Positions 36,641 through 48,348 of a stretch of DNA of 64,000 bases are shown here, piece after piece. The stretch is from assembly GCA_963693085.1 (NCBI GenBank), contig OY856410.1, positions 1,334,611,804 through 1,334,675,803 on the forward strand, given 5' to 3'. Below the pieces are notes generated by a model that did not search any database, was not told the origin of the DNA, and was given only the letters and a program-made list of their open reading frames with translations. Source of the DNA: Alisma plantago-aquatica (lineage: Eukaryota; Streptophyta; Magnoliopsida; Alismatales; Alismataceae). Position numbers and translations under genes: made by a program. Each line of letters starts with the position of its first letter. Position 1 is the stretch's first letter.

Positions 36641-38030
36641 TAGTGTAGTGGTTGATGAGGACTGATGAACCTCTCAAGCAATGGAGTTTTTGGAACTCAT
36701 CAATAGATGAAGGTTCTATAACTCATGAGTCCAATGAAGGTTCTAAGGACCCATTGGTATGATAAAGGTCCTAAAGACTAATTTCTCTGATGTGGATCCT
36801 GAGAGTATCCTCTGATGGAAGGACCCTGCCAACTGATGGAAGATGCATCAATGGTCATTTTGATTTCTACATGGATGGAGTCTCTGGACCAATGAGAGTT
36901 ATGTGTTTGGATACTAATGGAAATCCTATTATTGGGGGGGGAATGATAAAGATACATGAATACAAAGATGAGAATGGGGAGATTGACCAATGGGGCCTCT
37001 GAGTTGTCAACCAATGAGAAGATTGGGCATGTGTACAGTGAAGCTCCTATGTGTGTAGACAAATGGAAAACCTAGATAGCAAAACTGATAAAGGTCCAGA
37101 CTTATAGGTCAACAGGAATCCTATTTAGGTTGATGGAAAACATCCTAGGTTTGATGGAAATGAAAGGGACATAGATGGGAAGGCTTATTTGACCAATGTG
37201 AGTCTTCCTTTGACCAACTATAATTTTAATGACTAGTTATGGGAAATTTTGACATTTGCACACATTTTAGTATATAATACCCCTTCTCGTTCATCCTAGA
37301 GTCTCATTTGATATCCAATGTAATTCTAAAAATCTAGAGGGAGCCTTGGAGATCAATCAAACCTATTGGGAGTCGATGTCCATGAATGGTATGCAAGTAA
37401 ATGCATGTCAAAGATCAAACAACTCCACGGTGTTTTCAATCTTGGGAACCTTGTTTCTTGGATTAAAAAATATAAGATTGTCTCTTCTATCTCTTCTTCC
37501 TTTTTTTCTTCACATTTTTTACTACTTAGCCAATTTTTATGGTTTACGGTGGTGGTAACTTTCTCATATAGCTAAAGTATCCTCTTTTCTTCTTCGTTCC
37601 CCTTGTTTGCCCTAGATACACCATGGAAGAGTCATCTTGGAGTTAGAAAAGTGATCTTAGATGTGGAAAAGAGGTTACTTGAAGGAATTATTATTTTTCC
37701 TCACCTCATCTTCTTCCCATGGTCAAGCCCCATGAATTTTCATGGTGAAACCTACTCTATTTATCTAAAGACCTTCCTTTTTCCTCTCTTTGATCTGAAG
37801 TAAGATAGATCTTGCTTGGAGCCTTCGTTTTGGGTCTATTTTAGAGTTGATCTAGGATCTCTTCTATCTTAGATGAACCTTGTGATAATCTTCATGAGAG
37901 GTGAGTGATATAGAATTTGTTAGCATTCTTTTTCCTACCTATACATACAAATCCCTAAACTTGCTCTAATATACCCTAATCTTGTTCAATGATCACCTTA
38001 AATGTTAAAAGATCATTTATTGAGAATTGT
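36641..38030 (+). repeat. Possible truncated LTR, plus orientation
   Basis: 36650-37240 is full of GATGGAAGG/AAGGTTCTA/AAGGTCC phrases. A TATA-like tatataatacc at 37271-37281 and a 750-bp leader-like stretch with no supported frame follow. The same order (phrases, TATA, leader) marks the LTRs of A, B, C, E1 and F. No partner LTR is in the window. It is cut at 38030 by the E1 LTR. Confidence 0.35.
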
Positions 38031-40121
38031 TGTAGATGATTGTTCTCGTATGCACTGGTAGATTCACTAAGTATGAAATACTTAGAATTCACTTTAATCA
38101 ACGTACAATAATCAACACATGTAAGCAGATAGATCTTATTGTAGTATAGTTCAGGATTGAACCCAAAGGATAATGTTTTAAAGAGTTTATGATCGAAGTA
38201 ACCACACAAGAACTAGTATTTAACACAAAGTTTGATTGGTTTATAATACTAAGGTTGTAATTTATTAAAGGATCTGGATTAAAAGATGATAAATCAATGG
38301 ATTTTAACACTAGGGTGGAATGGGTTTCACCACTACTACCTATCATTCACTCTTCCATTCAATATATTTAGTATGAACATATATATGTTGAGGCCAAAAA
38401 ATCTCCCTTTCAGCATTATGATTAGAACCTAGATGGATATCACTCTAAGCTCATCATCGTATTATCTAGATACCATACATCTATTGCCTTATAAAACACC
38501 TATCACAAGTTCTAATCAAGGGTTAAGTATAATCAATCGATATCCTACATCTTGGGTTCAAAGTTCTGTACACTCAAGATATGTTAAACATGTAAACTTG
38601 GAAATCAAACAAGACTACAAGCATAAAATGGTTGATTTCTAAGCATGAAATTGTCAATACAAAAATATATGCAAATAATGAATAGAATCAGGTACTAAGG
38701 CTACTGCCCACACCCTAGAGAGAGGACTACTTGCTCATGGCAGTAGTGACAAAATTAACAACATATGAAGAGAAGGAGGCCATTGTCACAGTAGACAAGG
38801 AAGGAACACATGTGGTATCCATATGCTTGGCTTCGAGGTTGAAGGAGATGAAAATCAACACAATAACAAGTTCTACCTTCATGTTTGTTAGGGAGAGACT
38901 TGGAAGAGTTGTCTTCTTTTGCCAAGGTTGGATCCTATCATCATGAGGAGAGAGCAGTAGGAAAATGAAGGTGAAGGTCATCAACTGATGGGAACAAGTG
39001 TATCAAAACAAGCCTGTATCAAGGTCTAAAACTCAAAACCTTGGCGGTGGTAAAGGTGGAAGATACTTTGATTTATGTTCATCAATCAATAGATGAGGGT
39101 CGAAGTCTCTAGAAGTCAAAGGTCTGGAATGGATGTGGCAGCCTTGCAGCATAAATGATGGATCCATTTTTTGTTGGATATCCCCTTGTATTTATGGACA
39201 AAGGCTAGGGTTTGGAACCCTCCCAGTCTTTATGGAGTCAATTCTTGACCGCCATGAAGGTGAAGAGAAACTATGGAGGTCGATGACAGGTTTGCGGTCT
39301 TCAATAACTCCATCAATATGCAAGGGGTTGGACTGAAGGTTGATGTTGAGGAACCTTTGGTTGGCAATGCAGAATGACCATCGGTTGTAGTGTGCAGAAC
39401 TATCTTTGGAAGGAATATGTTGTGTATCCATTAGAAGGAAAGCTCAGTAGTGTAGGTCAACCATCAAAACGTGGGTGATGCACATCCATCTAAAGGTGAG
39501 AATGTCAATTTTCCTTTAGAAGGTGAAGTCGGAGTGACCATTAGTAGTGGGTGATGGGCTTCCTTTAGTTGTTGAGTGGGTCATACATCTAAAGGAAAGC
39601 ATCAGGCTTCCTTTGGTTGTTGAGTGTAAAGAGGTCATCGGAAGGCAAGTGTCTGACTTCATTTGGTTGTCAAACGAAGGAAGGACTAGATGATGTAACC
39701 CATGGTTTGGTAGATATAATCCTACCCATGGGGGATGTTGTTGGTGTAAGGTCTATGGTCTACATCTATGGAGAATCTTTTGGTGGAATTACAACTAATG
39801 GAAGGACATACCGGTGAAAATTGATGGCTTGGCATGTGTAATGCAAACTGATGGAGGAACATATCAGTGAAAATATGGCTGATCTATTCAAAAGTTTCTT
39901 GGTTCCACTAGTCAACTAGTGGGACCACCGCCTCCTTCACTCCTGCCATGAAATGAAGCTCAAATCTGCCTTGAAACCTTAGAAATGAATAAAAAATCAT
40001 ATAAATTGATAATAAAAAAATAGAAAACTTAAATGTAAGCTAGTTTTGAAGTGAAATGATGGAAATGGATGTAAAACTAAAATGAAATGCAACTAAATTT
40101 AGAATGAATATGCATTCATCA
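38031..40121 (-). repeat. Element E1 3' LTR
   Basis: The minus-strand start TGATGAATGCATATTCATTC (ending at 40121) equals the LTR start of C. The minus-strand 3' half matches C around GTGGTGAAACCC, TCCTTTGGGTTCAATCCTGA and ACTATACTACAATAAGA. The 3' end is put at 38031 (minus ...CATCTACA); 38037 is an alternative. Phrase array with CCTTTAG/CTAAAGG cores at about 39900-39380; TATA ataaata (minus) at 39195-39189. Confidence 0.75.
39189..39195 (-). promoter_or_regulatory. Probable TATA box of E1 LTR
   Basis: Minus strand ccataaatacaagg, directly after the phrase array in the reading direction of the element. Confidence 0.45.
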
Positions 40122-40140
40122 AACAACCCCAAACTTAAAC
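40122..40140 (-). other. Element E1 polypurine tract
   Basis: Minus strand gtttaagtttggggttgtt immediately before the LTR start; the same wording as in C. Confidence 0.85.
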
Positions 40141-41550
40141 ATTGCTCATCCGTAAGTAACACAAAATCTAAAAGAGTTACCAAGTGAATACTTTCTACCA
40201 TGTGATTGCTTCACCTTTATATCATGCTCATTTTTCTACCACCTTATATGGACAAGGTGCCCAACTTTCTAAGATCATAGAACACATATATTCATGTCTT
40301 CATGTTCAATTTTTCTTCCCATAAACACTTCCCTACTACTATTCCCAATACCAAGCACATTAAAGAGTTTTCATGAGCGTTCAAGTAATCCTATAGAATT
40401 GCAAGTATGCATACGATCTGACACTGGAGTGTGTGAAGAGGAAATCAAAATGAGACATTCTTTGTGTCTTTGGGTAGAAAATTGGAGAGAAAGGGATTGC
40501 AGAAGGAAGACGAAAATATCTCCCCTATGTAACTCAAGATTGCTTTTATTTGTGAAAATAAATATACTTTAGCATATATTTTTTTCCTTTTTTGTGTGTA
40601 CATTGGAATATTTTCTTTTTAGTGGTGCGCCCATATTACATAGAGAGGGGTATGGAAGAACAGAATAGAGTAGGAAAGGGGTGACACCCCAAACTTGGAG
40701 TTTGGTACTTTTTATGGCTTTTTTTGTGGACGGAAGAAGAAGTGTAGAAGAGGGGTCATATCAACATACAACTTGATTTACAATTCAATACATTGAGTTA
40801 TTCTCCTAGTCTCATTATGCTCGAATAGTGACAAGATAAGTGAAAAGTGATGATTCCATGAATATGAATATGTTTTAGTAGTCGGGTAGAATAATGATGT
40901 GTTTGATCCCTCTCATTTCCTCATATTCCTAGCATCTTTTCCAGGGAAACATGATGTTTGGGTTCCTAGGCTACAAGGGGTGATTTTTAGCCATTGGTTG
41001 TTTCAAAAGTTGGTCATTGTTAGGTGTTTCTTTGATTAAGGGGAGTTGAGTGATGATGTATGCATGGATGCAAACAAGAATTTATATCTGAGCCGAAATA
41101 ATGGCCTTGATTACTATTAGTAGATCAAAAAAATTGAAAAAGATATTCCTTAATGCAATGCATGAATTAAATTAAAAGATCATAAGTTACAAATAGATAG
41201 GTGCAGGAAGAATGTAGAATATATACCACCCACCCTCAACCCAAAACTTACATATTTTCTCATCCTTGAGAAAATACTAAATTCAAGATGGAGGGAAAGA
41301 ACTCTGTTGGTTGGTGCATGAGCCATTGTTGCTCTCCTTCAGCAAAAGTCATTCACCTACAATCATTATTGTTAGAATATATGATGTTGTAATGAGATGT
41401 ACTAACTAACTAAATGGGGTATAAAGTAAGATGTAAAAGCAACTAGAAATGAATGTAATGCTCGGGCCTTTTGAGAAGTGTCTTTATTTAATGTGGACGG
41501 TTTGACACCTGAAGATTAATCATAATATGTTGGAGGGATAAGTTTGAGTG
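40141..41550 (-). other. Element E1 3' non-coding region
   Basis: No supported frame. PPT-like motifs on the minus strand near 40700-40685 (ccaagtttggggtgtcac) and 41251-41228 (gtaagttttgggttgaggg) align with the internal motifs of C. The GAGGGTGGGTGGTAT context of the second is also shared. Confidence 0.75.
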
Positions 41551-42720
41551 GTTGGTTGTCCTGCATATTAGTGATAGTGAAATCACATTTGAGTTGTTGG
41601 GATTTAACAAAGAATTCTCCAGTCTTCTCGCTCCAAATTATAATAGCTCCATGACGGAAGATATGCTTGATAATGAATGGACCCGACCATTGGGTCTTGA
41701 GCTTTCATGGAATAGATGGAGACAAGAGTTGTGGAGTAGTATTTGGTCTTTGACTTGTAGATGTTTCCTCTTAAAATGGCCATCATATCACATATTTGTG
41801 CACTCTATGTAAATGTGTGCATTTTCATAAGTCATCAGTCACAACTCATCTTACTCTTATAGTTGAAGTATACAATTTTCATTTACTAGACGAAGGAAAA
41901 ATTTGAGCTACTTAATGTCCCATTGAGCTTTGTGTTCAAGTTTTACTGGTAGGTGAGAAGATTTCCTATATATGAGATAGAATGGTTAGTGTCAATGGGA
42001 GTCTTGTATGTGGTTTTATATGCCCATGTTGCATTGTTCAACTTGGTATCCCAATATTTCCTCATTCAACTAATTGTCTTCTCCAGAATAGATTTAATTT
42101 GATGATCAGACACCTCCACTTGATCACTAGTTTGAGCGTGGTATGGAGTAGCCACATGATGAAAAACACCATATTTGCAAAGGAGTGTTTCAAAATTGTC
42201 TTCAAGAAAGTGAGACCCCCCACCAAAAAATGATAGTGTGGGGGACTGCAAATCATGGAAAGATAATATCTCTAAAAATCTTGATAATAGTCGTAGAGTT
42301 TCTAGGCTGTGTGGAGATGTCTTTAACCCATTTAGAAACATTATCATCAACTAACAAGATATAAGAGAACCCATAAGAGGAGGGGAATGGACCCTTGTAG
42401 TCCACACCCCAAAAGTCAAAGATTTCCACTTCTGACCAATGATTGAGGGGCATCTCATCCCTCTTAGAAATATTACCAGATCATTGGGACTGGTCATAGG
42501 AGTTGATATATCTATTAGCATCCTTGAATATATAGGTCCAAAAGAACCTACATTTGACGACTTTGAACACAGTATTTTTAGATCTCATGTGACCCCCAGT
42601 TGGACTAGAGTGGCATTTTTACAAAATAAGAGGAGGTTCTTCTTTGGAGATGCACCAACAATAAAGGTCGTTTGAGTATAATTGGAAAAGATAAGGATCA
42701 TCCCAATATTAATGGTGAAT
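41551..42720 (-). pseudogene. Element E1 integrase
   Basis: Minus strand. The core has VEIFDFWGVDYKGPFPSSYG (first Asp, about 42420), then [21 protein letters not shown] where SDGGSHF is expected, so the second catalytic Asp is lost. [20 protein letters not shown] follows, with the Glu kept near 42120. The C-terminal domain is still visible at 41800-41560 (DGHFKRKHLQVKDQILLHNS). Several frame changes. Confidence 0.85.
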
Positions 42721-43400
42721 GTATGACATGATTTTATTCTTCTTGTTCCCTACACAATGTGGATGAAGATCTCCCACATCTAGGTATTTCACAAAATCAG
42801 CATACCATAGGGTGAATGTAGACACCTTCAACAAGTGCTTGTTAGGAAAATAGTCATTGATTAGGACTATGCCATTGTCATGTATGTGTAATATGCTAAG
42901 ATGATCAGAGACAACATTCTTAGTTCCCTTTTTATCCTTGATTTCTAAGTCAAATTCTTGTAGCAATAGGATCCATTTTATCAACCTAGGCTTTGCAAAC
43001 TTCTTTAATATTATATACTTGATGGAAGCATGATCATTGTAGACAATTACTTGAGAACCTATTAGATAGGAGTAGAACTTGTCAAAGGGAAAGACAATGG
43101 AGAGAAGCTCCTTTTTAGTGGTAGAATAATTTTTCTATGCAACATCCAACGTCTTGTTAGCATAGTAGATGACATGACATTTCTTGTCGTGCTACCCCAG
43201 AACTGCCCCTATGACATAGTCACGGGTAGTACACATGATCTTGAAAGGAAGAGACCAATTTGGGGATTGAAGGATGGGAGTTGAGATGAGAGCTTCTTTT
43301 AGAGTATTGAAACACTTCATGTAATCAGATTCAAAGATGAATTCCACATCTTTCTAGAGAATGGTTCTCGAAGGCTTGGTGATCTTACTAAAATCATGGA
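42709..43400 (-). pseudogene. Element E1 RNase H
   Basis: The minus frame 42984-42709 reads [20 protein letters not shown], then VVSDHLS and [18 protein letters not shown], equal to the RNase H end and integrase linker of C. Upstream, with stops, lie the [16 protein letters not shown] and [16 protein letters not shown] stretches (about 43170-43080). Confidence 0.75.
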
Positions 43401-44290
43401 CAAACCTCCAATAGAATCCAACATGTCTCATAAATTCTTAGACTTCTTTGATGGTAGTTGGAGGAGATAGTTTGGCGATTACTTCTATCTTTGCTTTGTC
43501 AACTTCAATGCCTCTAGACCTAACACGATGCCCTAAAACAATGCCCTATTTCACAAGGAAGTGGCATTACTCCCAATATAGCACCAAATGTTCAAGGACA
43601 AGCAAAAGACAGTGATGACACAATTCAAAAGAGTCTTCATAGACTAAGATGTCATCCATAAACATTTCTATTATTTTCTCATTAAGGACGATGAATATGA
43701 AATACATGCAATGTTGAAATGTGGTGATGTGTTCCATAATTCGAAGGGAATCCAGTTTAAAGCATGTGTGCCAAAGGGACATGTGACGGTAGTCTTTTCT
43801 TTATTGTTGGGATGGATTGGAATCTGGTAAAACTAGAGTATCCATCCTGGTAACAAAAGAACTCATGGTGGGCGAGACTCTCTAGGACTTGATTAAGAAA
43901 GGGAAGGGGGAATTGGTCCTTCGGAGTTGCATTATAGATCTTGTGATAATCAATGCACATGCACCACTCAATAATATTGCAGTTGGGAATAGCTCATTCT
44001 TCTCATTCATAACAATTGTAGTGCCTCCTTTCTTTGGAACTAGTTTCACATGTGTCACAAATGGTTAGTTGGAGATGGGGTAGATAATTTGAGAAAGTTA
44101 TAGCTAATCACCTCCTTTTGCACAACCTCCTTTAGAAGCATGTTCAGCTTGCATTGAGGCTTGATGAAGTTCTCGTAGTTGTCAACCATATTGATTATTT
44201 GCTTATAGAGGGATTGGCTCACTCCAGTAAGATTAGTCATTTTGTACCCTAATGCCTTTTGCCTCTTCCTTAGCTAAGTCAACAACTTGT
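43401..44290 (-). pseudogene. Element E1 reverse transcriptase
   Basis: Minus strand: MTNLTGVSQSLYKQIINMVD (44240 down), KLNMLLKEVVQKEV, CIDYHKIYNATPKDQFPLPF (43957 down), YQDGYSSF (usual LDGYSGF, catalytic Asp kept) and TFQHCMYFIF. FMDDILVYEDSF (about 43660) keeps both catalytic Asp. Frame changes near 43790 and 44090. Confidence 0.88.
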
Positions 44291-45400
44291 CTTCTCACTC
44301 GGTCGTGAGATCTAAATTGATGATGATTGGGCATACCTTCCTCTCATCTAGGAAGACATATTTGAGCCCCTTAGGTAGAAGTTTCATCTCTATTGCGGTA
44401 GGTTCCATGTCTTCTTCATCAACGAGAGAGATGGAAATGGACTCAAGATCTTCAAACTCATCCTTAGGGTTTTCCTTAGTAGAGTTTAAGTGGAGAAGAA
44501 ATTTCTTGACTTGTTCATCTTCAGTTAGAGAGCATCGATATTGACGAGTTATGTTTCTAGAGGGTCTTAGGAGGTAGTATCATCTTGCCAAAATTGTGCC
44601 ATTTTATCAATGCATTCAATTAGATAACATTATTCCTAGAAGAATGGCCCCTTGAGACTCTTTAAGACCTTGAAGTCAATATTGTTTGTTCCAATACGCA
44701 ATATCAATATTTCTACTTCACCATTGATTAGAGATTTAGCTATTGTAAGGAAAGGATGACAAAAAAAAGAGGATGTTGTAGGTCATCCTTGATTTCCATG
44801 ATGACAAAGTCACACGGGTAATATAATTTGGGACCCACTCTGATAGGGATCTCCTCGACAATACCTATAAGGGTAGTCATAGAGGAGTTAGCAAGTTGAA
44901 TCACGATGTTGATAGGAAGGATGTCACTAATGAATCCTAGTCTCTTGCATAAGGTGTAGAGAATGATCAAGATGTTGTCCCAATATTAGACATGCTTTTT
45001 GTGACATGTAGTGTCCCCAACAAAGTAGGAAATGCCAAAAGATCCAAGATATTTGACTTTCTTGGGCATCTTGCTCTAGACATGGTTAAAGTTGCCAATG
45101 CTAGCTTCACAGTCTCAACTTCCTCTGTTTAGTATTTTTGAGTGAGGATAGTCTTAAAGAAATTAGTTCATGAACAGATTTTTACAAGAGAGTCATGGAA
45201 GGGAATATCAATATGTAGATTATTCATCACTTCCTTGAACTTCATGAATCTCAAGTATAGTTGTTTCTAAGCTAGATGACTCTGGTGGGGGACTTGAGGT
45301 TTGTAGACATGCACCAAAGTCATAGAGGGGGAGTTGATGTAGCTTTAGGTGACTTTTATAGAGTGGAGCTGCTACCTATTTGGGGGTTGATGCATCACCA
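44290..45400 (-). pseudogene. Element E1 protease and gag end
   Basis: Minus 44970-44740 reads RLGFISDILPINIVIQLANSS, then GIVEEIPIRVG and YPCDFVIMEIKDDLQHPL, the C-terminal half of the protease. The active-site region upstream of 44970 is degraded. The linker GLKYVFLDERKVCPI is near 44365. Further up to 45400 are traces of the gag C-terminal linker. Confidence 0.75.
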
Positions 45401-45541
45401 TTCTTTGGTGCTTTAACAATTAGTTCTATAGGTGCAGCCAGTGGAATGGTTGTTAATACAACCATTAGACTAACTTCTTCATCCTCGTCATCTTCAAGAA
45501 TAAGCATGCTACTATTTTTTACTAGGGCTAGAATTTCTAGT
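45398..45541 (-). repeat. Copy 1 of a 140-bp duplicated gag segment
   Basis: Begins ccattctttggtgctt and ends ggctagaatttctagt (plus strand). It is repeated at 47401-47534 with about ten differences. The two copies flank the 5S-bearing segment. Confidence 0.85.
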
Positions 45542-47400
45542 TGTAACACCTAGCCCACCATCCAAGGCTCTAATAGAGTTTCAAGAATGATGACTAGCCC
45601 CACAGACCACCACTAGCCTTAACTACATGCTTCATCCTCACTCACATGCAATTTGAGGTCAACTTCCTAACTAGTCACCCATCCTAGTACTACTCCTAGC
45701 TGAGCACTCTTAACTATGGAGTTTTTTAGCGATGGGATCCCTAAAAAGGAGGTGCACCTTGGTGGTAAGTCCGCAAACTTAGAGAGGGATCCAAGGCTCA
45801 ATAAGGAGCCCAGTAGAGAGCTCTAATGAGGGAAAGTAGAAGTCTTTGGGAAAGAGGCATCGATGATGATCGGAGCCTTGACCTTCTCTAATATCCTCCA
45901 TGGAGTTCTAAAAGCTTGTCTCCTCCTACAGTATCCCTGACCTCATTGTCGGTGGTGGTTTCTCTAGGTGGGTCGGCTCCAGTCTTGGTGTGAAGCTGAT
46001 GCCACCATGAGCCCTCCGACGAGAAGGAACCCTGGTGAGGGCCTTCCTTCCCCTCTGAAACAACACCACTGATGAGTTTGATTCCCCATGAATGGCCTTG
46101 CAAGGAGCATTAAAGGGAGGGGTCCATATTTGTGCTGAGTTGAGTAGTAGTCCTAGACTTCCCTCTACGGCCAAGGATAACCTAGAACTCAGACGTGAGG
46201 GGTCGACATGGTGGTGTGTGGTCAGGCTCAAAGAAGGGTGATCAAAAAAGTGTAGGGGGACTGGTTTGATCAGCATGGTCTGAAAGTAGCTTGAGACACT
46301 TTTAGTAGACGGCCAAAGGAACTGGAATCTTTCTCCAACTTGGACTTGCATCTGCAGCAAGGTGAAGGAAGACAATGGTGATACCTCCCTCCACACCAGG
46401 GCAGGCTACCCCAAGGATCACATTGTCTCTATTTGAGAATCCTATACTGGAAAAATAAGGCTTTGAGGCATCTCCCTATCTTCTTTACCTCCGGCCACCA
46501 TCTGTGGAAAGCTTGGAGAAGTATATAAAATAGAGGTCTTGATTCTCTCCATTTAATGCAATGAACAAACTCCCTTAAGGCTTGATAAATAGCTCTGAAA
46601 TTGTAGGATCTCATTCTCCTATTAGCATTACGTGGAGATCACAATAGACTAGGTAAATAAGATTGGTAGTTCCTACTCCTCCCCAGTTCTATCAGAGGTG
46701 GATAACAAACAAAGATCATTAGACCCTCATCTGATGATTGTTGCATATCAGTGCAACCACTAACCCTACTCGAGGTTCGCTTATAGTAGACATGTTGGAA
46801 CCATGCATTCCATCAACTCGATGGCTACAATATAGGTTAACATAAAATAGGACCTAGATCAGACCATCTAGGATATGTGCAACTAAAACTTAATTGATCT
46901 CTCAAAGGTCAAACTCCTTATCTCCTAGTAAGAAGCATCACATCACTTGAAATTTGAACCATAGGTTCTATATGAGGAAGCATAGAGTTCAACTTTGTTC
47001 AATACACCAAAATATAATGTTTGATCATCAAGACTAATTCATCAAATTACTCCTTATTTGGGGCATTATGGTCAAATGTAATTATAGTTTGATCTTGAAA
47101 TAAAACAACTTCCATGCACTTATTATGATTGTGATGCAACCATTCAAATTCATATATATTGCCAAATGGATGTTTATCTCATGTATACTCAAATCAATTA
47201 ACAAAAGTCATACATCCTAATTCAACTCAGTTAGGCTTCATAGTCCTCTATCATGTCTCAAATAACCTAATATGGGTGAAAGAATCCATAATTGAGTTAC
47301 TAATTTCTCAATTTGGTATTTTTCATTTACATTGCATGCATGGTCCTTCAATACTATATTGTATCTAAACCCCCAAAATCACGGTCATCGCCATTCTTTG
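45542..47400. mobile_element. Segment between duplicated gag copies, starts with Cassandra-like 5S-bearing sequence
   Basis: TGTAACACC at 45542 is a likely LTR start (TG) right after the duplicated gag segment. The first 220 bp look like a Cassandra-type LTR with an embedded 5S rRNA sequence. No second 5S-bearing LTR was found, so it is a partial element or solo LTR followed by other DNA. The remainder (45780-47400) is unassigned. Its longest open stretch, minus strand 46396-45926, is Ser/Pro/Arg-rich and not recognised. Confidence 0.5.
45654..45762 (-). pseudogene. 5S rRNA-derived sequence (Cassandra-like)
   Basis: Read on the minus strand it follows plant 5S rRNA through GGTGCACC, GGATCCCATC, AACTCC.AGTTAAG.GTGCT and GAGTAGTACTAGGATGGGTG up to AC......GGAAGT. 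The stretch GTACTAGGATGGGTGAC, the C-box part of the internal polymerase III promoter, is intact. The middle and 5' end are changed or shortened, so it is not a working 5S gene. A 5S insert within a TG-starting repeat is the hallmark of Cassandra TRIM retrotransposons. Confidence 0.8.
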
Positions 47401-48345
47401 GTGCTTCAACAATTGGTTCTAGAGGTGCAACCATTGGAATGGTTGTTGGTACAACCATTGGACTAACTTATTCATCCTCGCCATCTTCAAGAATGAGCAT
47501 GTTACTATTTTTTACTAGGGCTGGAGGTTCTAGTAGCACACATTCATACAATGTTATAACGATCTTTAGTTGCTCGACCTGATGCTTGGGGTTGCCTTTG
47601 GGCTGACCAACAAACAAACCTATTGGAGGACAAATTATAGCAACAATTTGCACATGTTGTGCCTCCATGGATTTATTGTAAGCATGTTGGCTTTCTAGAA
47701 TCTACTCGATAGTATCCATTTGACTTTGATTTGTAGAGGATAGTGTGGTCAATTGGCTTCCCTACCCTAGTATAAATTGGCCTTGTTAGTTGTAGGGCTA
47801 CTATGTTGAGTTGTAGTTATAGCCCTAGTTAAAATTGTTATAGGGATGACCATGGTTGCAGTTGTTCTTGTAGAATTTTTGGTTCTATTGGAACCCAAGA
47901 GGACCCTGAACTTGGTTCTAGCTGGGTTCCTGTTGGAGTTGGTGAGAATTTGATACTCTGTCTGGGTTTTCGTACATGAAGCATGGGTGATTTCTTGTCC
48001 TATTTAGGTTGTAGTACCCCTATCTTGGAATAAAATTGACAAAATTGACTTATATAATGACTAAGATGCTATTAAACTTAGGTTGGTGTGTATTCAAGGT
48101 GGCTCAGTATAGGTGATTGCATTGTAGACTAGTGTGGTCTTTTGCAATACAAACTTGGCAGACTTCTAGGGATAATCCAGCTTCAAAAAAGGAATGACTG
48201 ATCTATCCATTCCTCAAGAGAGATGACTCAAGGATGTCTTCTTTGAGAGCAACCATCTCTAGAGATTCACTAGTGGCCTTTAACTCAGATTTATCTTCTG
48301 CCATTGTCACCTTGATGATGATACCAAACAATAGTTTCACAAGAT
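47401..48345 (-). pseudogene. Element E1 gag, upstream part
   Basis: Minus strand 48418-48203 reads IIIKVTMAEDKSELKATSES and MVALKEDILESSLLRNG, the end of the gag domain (compare KGVLMVAMAEATPEYKSIVE in C). A knuckle-like C..C....HTS..C, the Asn/Gln-rich tail (about 47990-47780) and the AEHVQIVA/GLFVGQPKGNPKHQVEQLK section (47668-47468) follow. Includes copy 2 of the 140-bp duplicate (47401-47534). Confidence 0.75.
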
Positions 48346-48348
48346 GAG

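Larger units (their letters stand above)
38031..48345 (-). mobile_element. Element E1: minus-strand Athila relic (3' LTR to gag)
   Basis: On the minus strand the order is gag (48345-47400 and 45400-45000), protease, RT, RNase H, integrase, non-coding 3' region, polypurine tract (40140-40122) and 3' LTR (40121-38031). The tract and LTR start are almost the same as in C (GTTTAAGTTTGGGGT, TGATGAATGCATATTCATTC). The 5' LTR and first part of gag are missing at the junction with E2. A segment starting with 5S-like DNA (45542-47400) interrupts it. Coding parts are heavily decayed. Confidence 0.85.

Noticed and set aside
36790..37002. 70-residue open frame that could be a small gene
   Set aside because: It is a translation of the GATGGAAGG phrase array with no domain, and a frame of similar length lies on the opposite strand.
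45654..45762. Functional 5S rRNA gene
   Set aside because: The 5' end and middle are altered and shortened, there is no tandem array, and it lies within a TG-starting repeat.
45926..46396. 156-residue minus-strand open frame as a host gene
   Set aside because: No recognisable domain, biased composition (Ser, Pro, Arg) and location inside an element-derived segment. It is mentioned in that entry but not called as a gene.
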